Part shown: one piece after another, positions 14,078 through 16,477 of the stretch
How positions within the stretch are numbered: the stretch's first letter is position 1
Layout: each line of letters starts with the position of its first letter
Origin: JBOGGX01 sp050744245
GTDB taxonomy: Bacteria > Actinomycetota > Acidimicrobiia > Acidimicrobiales > JBOGGX01
DNA: 16,477 nt
Reading direction: 5' to 3'
Assembly: GCA_050744245.1 (NCBI GenBank)
Contig: JBOGGX010000197.1
Location: 1-16,477, forward strand
The notes under the pieces: generated by a model
What the model saw: the letters and a program-made list of their open reading frames with translations, nothing else
Told to the model about the DNA's origin: nothing
Database searches by the model: none
Made by a program: the position numbers and the translations under genes

Positions 14078-14086
14078 GACCGGCGA

Positions 14087-15661
14087 GTGTCGGAAACGCA
14101 AGCACCGGAGACGCACGCCGGTCCGCTGCTCGCCGGGCGCTATCGCCTCGACCGGCTCATCGCCAGTGGCGGCATGGCCCAGGTGTGGGAAGCGATCGAC
14201 GAGGTCTTGTCCCGTCGGGTGGCGGTGAAGATCCTTCACCCGCACCTCGCCGCGGACGCGATCTTTGTCGCCCGGTTCCGCAGGGAGGCGGTGGCCGCGG
14301 CCCGGCTCGTGCACCCGTCGATCGTCGCCATCTACGACACCCACAGCGACGACAACGTCGAAGCGATCGTCATGGAACTGGTGCGGGGCCGGACGCTGCG
14401 CCAGGAGCTCGACGCCCGTCCGGAGCGGGTGCTCGAGCCCTTCGAGGCGGCCGCGGTGGTCGCGGAGGTGGCCGAGGCCCTCGACGTGGCCCACAAGGCC
14501 GGTGTCGTGCACCGCGACGTGAAGCCGGGCAACGTGCTGCTGTCCGAGGACGGCCGCGTGATGGTGACCGACTTCGGCATCGCCAAGGCGCTCCAGGAGG
14601 GCGAGGGCGACCTCACCGTGACCGGCACGACTCTCGGAACGGTCAAGTACCTGGCGCCCGAACAGGTCGAGGGCGAGCCGGTCGATGCCCGCACCGACGT
14701 CTACGCCCTCGGCGTCATCCTCTACGAGCTCGTGTGCGGCCGGCCGCCATTCACCGGCGACTCTGACGCAGCCGTGGCCCTGGCCCGGCTCACCCAACCG
14801 CCGCTGCGGCCCCGCCAGGTGCGGGCCGGCGTGCCCCGGCCGCTCGAGCGGGTGATCATGCGGGCCCTGGCCCGTGAGCCCGCCGACCGCTACGAGAGTG
14901 CGGGCGACCTCAGGGCCGCCCTCCTCGTCGCCGAGCGCAACGAGCTCGACGATCCGAGCTTCGAGTCGTCATTGGGCTTCGACGTGACGTCGTCGTCCGG
15001 TGGCTTCACCGTCACCCGTCCCCGTCATGCCGCCCCCTCCCCCGCCGCCAACCGTGGCTTCGCCCGGACCGAGCGGGGCTGGCTGGTGCCCGCGGTCCTC
15101 ATCATCATGCTCGGCGTCGGACTCGGGGTGGCCGGCGTGCTGTTCTCCAGCACCGACGCCGGTCGCCGGCTGCTGGGCCGGCCGCCGGCCACCGACGCGG
15201 TGCCACCGGCCGAGCTCGGGTCACCGCTCCAGCTCGCCGAGGTGACCACCTTCGACCCGCAGGGCGACGACCGGGAACGACCAGACCTGGCCTCGCGGGC
15301 GGTCGACGGTCAACCCGACACCGAATGGCAGACCGAGGGCTACGCCAGCCGTGACTTCGGCAACCTGAAGGATGGGGTCGGGCTGATCCTGGCCCTGGAC
15401 GAGGCCACCACGCTCAACTCCCTCAGGATCACCTCGCCGTCGCAGGACTGGACGGCGCAGGTCTACGTCGCCGACCAACCCGGCACCGGCCTCGACGACT
15501 GGGGCGACCCGGTGGCCACCAACGAGAACATCGAGACGGCCGACGTCGCGTTCGATCTCGGCGGAACTACCGGCCGCTACGTGCTGCTGTGGATCACCCG
15601 GCCGGCCGACGACGGCGACCGGTACCGGGTGCGGATCGCCGAGGCCGTACTCGAGGGGTGA
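14087..15661 (+). CDS. Membrane Ser/Thr protein kinase with external discoidin-like domain
   Basis: A 524-residue receptor kinase. The cytoplasmic kinase domain (about 18-285) has VAVKIL with K48, E67 of helix C, VHRDVKPGNVLL (141-152; D144, N149), TDFGIAK with D162, and KYLAPEQ (187-193), so it should be active. The glycine loop is ASGGMA (26-31), with its first Gly replaced by Ala. A Ser/Pro-rich juxtamembrane part (290-328) contains possible phosphosites. One membrane helix (332-354) leads to an external domain (about 382-524) with FDPQGDDRERPDLASRAVDG and DTEWQTEGYASRDFGNLKDG (389-408, 411-430), resembling a discoidin/F5-8C-type beta-sandwich. The same external domain and a pseudokinase end the mycobacterial MurJ fusion Rv3910; there is no MurJ part here. 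The GTG start follows a -10 nine nt upstream. Its stop overlaps the sigma start (GTGA). Confidence 0.9.
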   Translation: MSETQAPETHAGPLLAGRYRLDRLIASGGMAQVWEAIDEVLSRRVAVKILHPHLAADAIFVARFRREAVAAARLVHPSIVAIYDTHSDDNVEAIVMELVRGRTLRQELDARPERVLEPFEAAAVVAEVAEALDVAHKAGVVHRDVKPGNVLLSEDGRVMVTDFGIAKALQEGEGDLTVTGTTLGTVKYLAPEQVEGEPVDARTDVYALGVILYELVCGRPPFTGDSDAAVALARLTQPPLRPRQVRAGVPRPLERVIMRALAREPADRYESAGDLRAALLVAERNELDDPSFESSLGFDVTSSSGGFTVTRPRHAAPSPAANRGFARTERGWLVPAVLIIMLGVGLGVAGVLFSSTDAGRRLLGRPPATDAVPPAELGSPLQLAEVTTFDPQGDDRERPDLASRAVDGQPDTEWQTEGYASRDFGNLKDGVGLILALDEATTLNSLRITSPSQDWTAQVYVADQPGTGLDDWGDPVATNENIETADVAFDLGGTTGRYVLLWITRPADDGDRYRVRIAEAVLEG

Positions 15662-16269
15662 CGCCCCCCGTGGCGAGCGGCCCGGCCCGGCCGGGCGACG
15701 ACATCGACCTGGTGGCGGCGGCGCAGGCGGGCCAGACCGCGGCGCTCGACCTCCTGCTGCGGCGGCATTACGACCGGATCTACGCCGTCTGTCGGCGCCT
15801 GGCCGGCAATGACGCCGACGCCCTCGACGCCACCCAGGAGGCGCTGCTGGCCGTGGTCAAGGGCCTGCCCCGCTTCGACGGACGAGCCGCCTTCTCGACC
15901 TGGTGCTACCGGGTGGCCACCAACGCCTGCCTCGACGAGCTGCGCCGGCGGGCTCGCCGACCCAGGGCCGTCCTCCCCGATGACGACGACGACAGGGCGG
16001 GCGCGGTCGTCGACGACGCGCCCGGCGTCGACAGCGCGGTCAGCGACCGGCTCGACATCGACGCCGCCCTGGCCGGGCTGTCCGAGGAGTTCCGGGCCCC
16101 CGTGGTGCTGCGCGACCTGTGCCAGCTCGACTATGCCGAGATCGCCGAGGTGCTCGGCATCCCGGCCGGCACCGTCCGTTCCCGCATCGCCCGGGGCCGG
16201 GCCGCCCTGCGCACCGCCCTGGCCGGGAACCCCGCACCGTCCGCCGATCGTCCAACCACCCGATCATGA
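15658..16269 (+). CDS. sigM: ECF sigma factor, SigM-like
   Basis: A 203-residue sigma-70 family factor of the extracytoplasmic-function group. Region 2 (about 16-100) shows DATQEALLAVVKGLPRFDGR (57-76) and FSTWCYRVATNACLDELRRR (79-98), which melt and bind the -10. A Pro/Asp-rich linker (about 101-133) leads to region 4 (about 134-188), with LSEEFRAPVVLRDLCQLDYA (141-160) and the helix-turn-helix EIAEVLGIPAGTVRSRIARG (161-180). I chose the GTG at 15658, which overlaps the kinase stop; the GTG at 15670 with GAGGGG 11 nt before it is an alternative. The SigM name rests on gene order (DUF6049 upstream, anti-sigma downstream) as in M. tuberculosis. It should redirect RNA polymerase to its regulon when released by the next gene's product. 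Confidence 0.9.
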   Translation: MTPPVASGPARPGDDIDLVAAAQAGQTAALDLLLRRHYDRIYAVCRRLAGNDADALDATQEALLAVVKGLPRFDGRAAFSTWCYRVATNACLDELRRRARRPRAVLPDDDDDRAGAVVDDAPGVDSAVSDRLDIDAALAGLSEEFRAPVVLRDLCQLDYAEIAEVLGIPAGTVRSRIARGRAALRTALAGNPAPSADRPTTRS

Positions 16270-16477
16270 CCCAGCCGCTCGACCCGCCCGCGACCGACCC
16301 CTCCGACGACCTCGACGAGCTGGTGTCGGCCTACCTGGACGGCGAGGCCACGCCCGAGGAGTCGGCCCGGGTCGACGCCGACCCCGAGCTGCAGGCCCGG
16401 GTGGCCGGGCTGCGGGCGGTGGCGGCCGCGGTGGCCGGTCCCTTCGCACCGCCGTCGGCCGAGGCCAGGGAGTCGGC
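16266..16477 (+). CDS. Probable anti-sigma factor, N-terminal part (cut by window end)
   Basis: The ATG overlaps the sigma stop (ATGA), and 70 codons are visible before the window ends. The protein starts with an acidic, Pro-rich stretch, then DELVSAYLDGEATPEESARV (17-36), the helix pattern typical of anti-sigma N-terminal domains. The zinc anti-sigma HxxxCxxC signature is absent: the position reads DADPELQAR, with no Cys or His in the visible part. So a zinc-free anti-sigma domain is likely, probably followed by a membrane helix beyond the window. The gene position, directly after an ECF sigma gene and translationally coupled, matches Rv3912 after sigM in M. tuberculosis. Confidence 0.75.
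   Translation, partial: MTQPLDPPATDPSDDLDELVSAYLDGEATPEESARVDADPELQARVAGLRAVAAAVAGPFAPPSAEARES

Overview
The window is high-GC DNA with dense, tightly packed genes, frequent GTG starts and 4-base stop/start overlaps. All recognisable genes are chromosomal and actinobacterial in type (DUF5318, actinobacterial Ino1, DUF6049, an Rv3910-like kinase/sensor, a SigM-like ECF factor). It suggests an actinomycetote outside the well-studied genera, possibly Acidimicrobiia; that placement is inference. I see no insertion sequence, phage gene, CRISPR array, tRNA or rRNA.

Layout. (1) 23-1452, minus: panB followed by a translationally coupled membrane-anchored DUF192 protein. (2) 1548-4210, minus: DUF5318 zinc-ribbon-like protein, then a bifunctional class A penicillin-binding protein. 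(3) 4211-4506: divergent intergenic region with three evenly spaced 43-nt palindromic units and a 13-bp palindrome before the next promoter. (4) 4507-6218, plus: a PadR-type regulator coupled to ino1 (inositol-1-phosphate synthase). (5) 6208-6945, minus, and 7027-7776, plus: a divergent pair, an endonuclease/exonuclease/phosphatase-family enzyme and a SAM methyltransferase. (6) 7893-10334, minus: a class II HDAC-like deacetylase followed by CCA tRNA nucleotidyltransferase. (7) 10384-13094, plus: a GNAT acetyltransferase coupled to a DUF6049 envelope protein. (8) 13147-13989, plus: DegV. (9) 14087 to the end, plus: a Ser/Thr kinase with one membrane segment and an external discoidin-like domain, an ECF sigma factor and the start of its probable anti-sigma factor, all linked by stop/start overlaps.

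Two syntenic blocks known from Mycobacterium tuberculosis can be recognised: ino1 - PadR - DUF5318 - ponA1 (Rv0046c-Rv0050) and pcnA - DUF6049 - MurJ/pseudokinase - sigM - anti-sigma (Rv3907c-Rv3912). In M. tuberculosis they lie on opposite sides of oriC; here they sit within one 16-kb stretch. The main difference is that the MurJ flippase gene, fused in mycobacteria to a pseudokinase and external domain, is absent. The kinase/external-domain part stands alone with all visible catalytic residues, and DegV occupies the place before it.

The common theme is the cell envelope and its control: peptidoglycan polymerisation (PBP), inositol for phosphatidylinositol lipids and mycothiol, an envelope-facing kinase sensor and an ECF sigma/anti-sigma pair. 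Many genes carry a -10-like hexamer 6-9 nt before the start codon, suggesting leaderless or near-leaderless transcripts; I used this to choose several starts. No gene-free stretch exceeds 300 bases; the largest (4211-4506) is described in detail.
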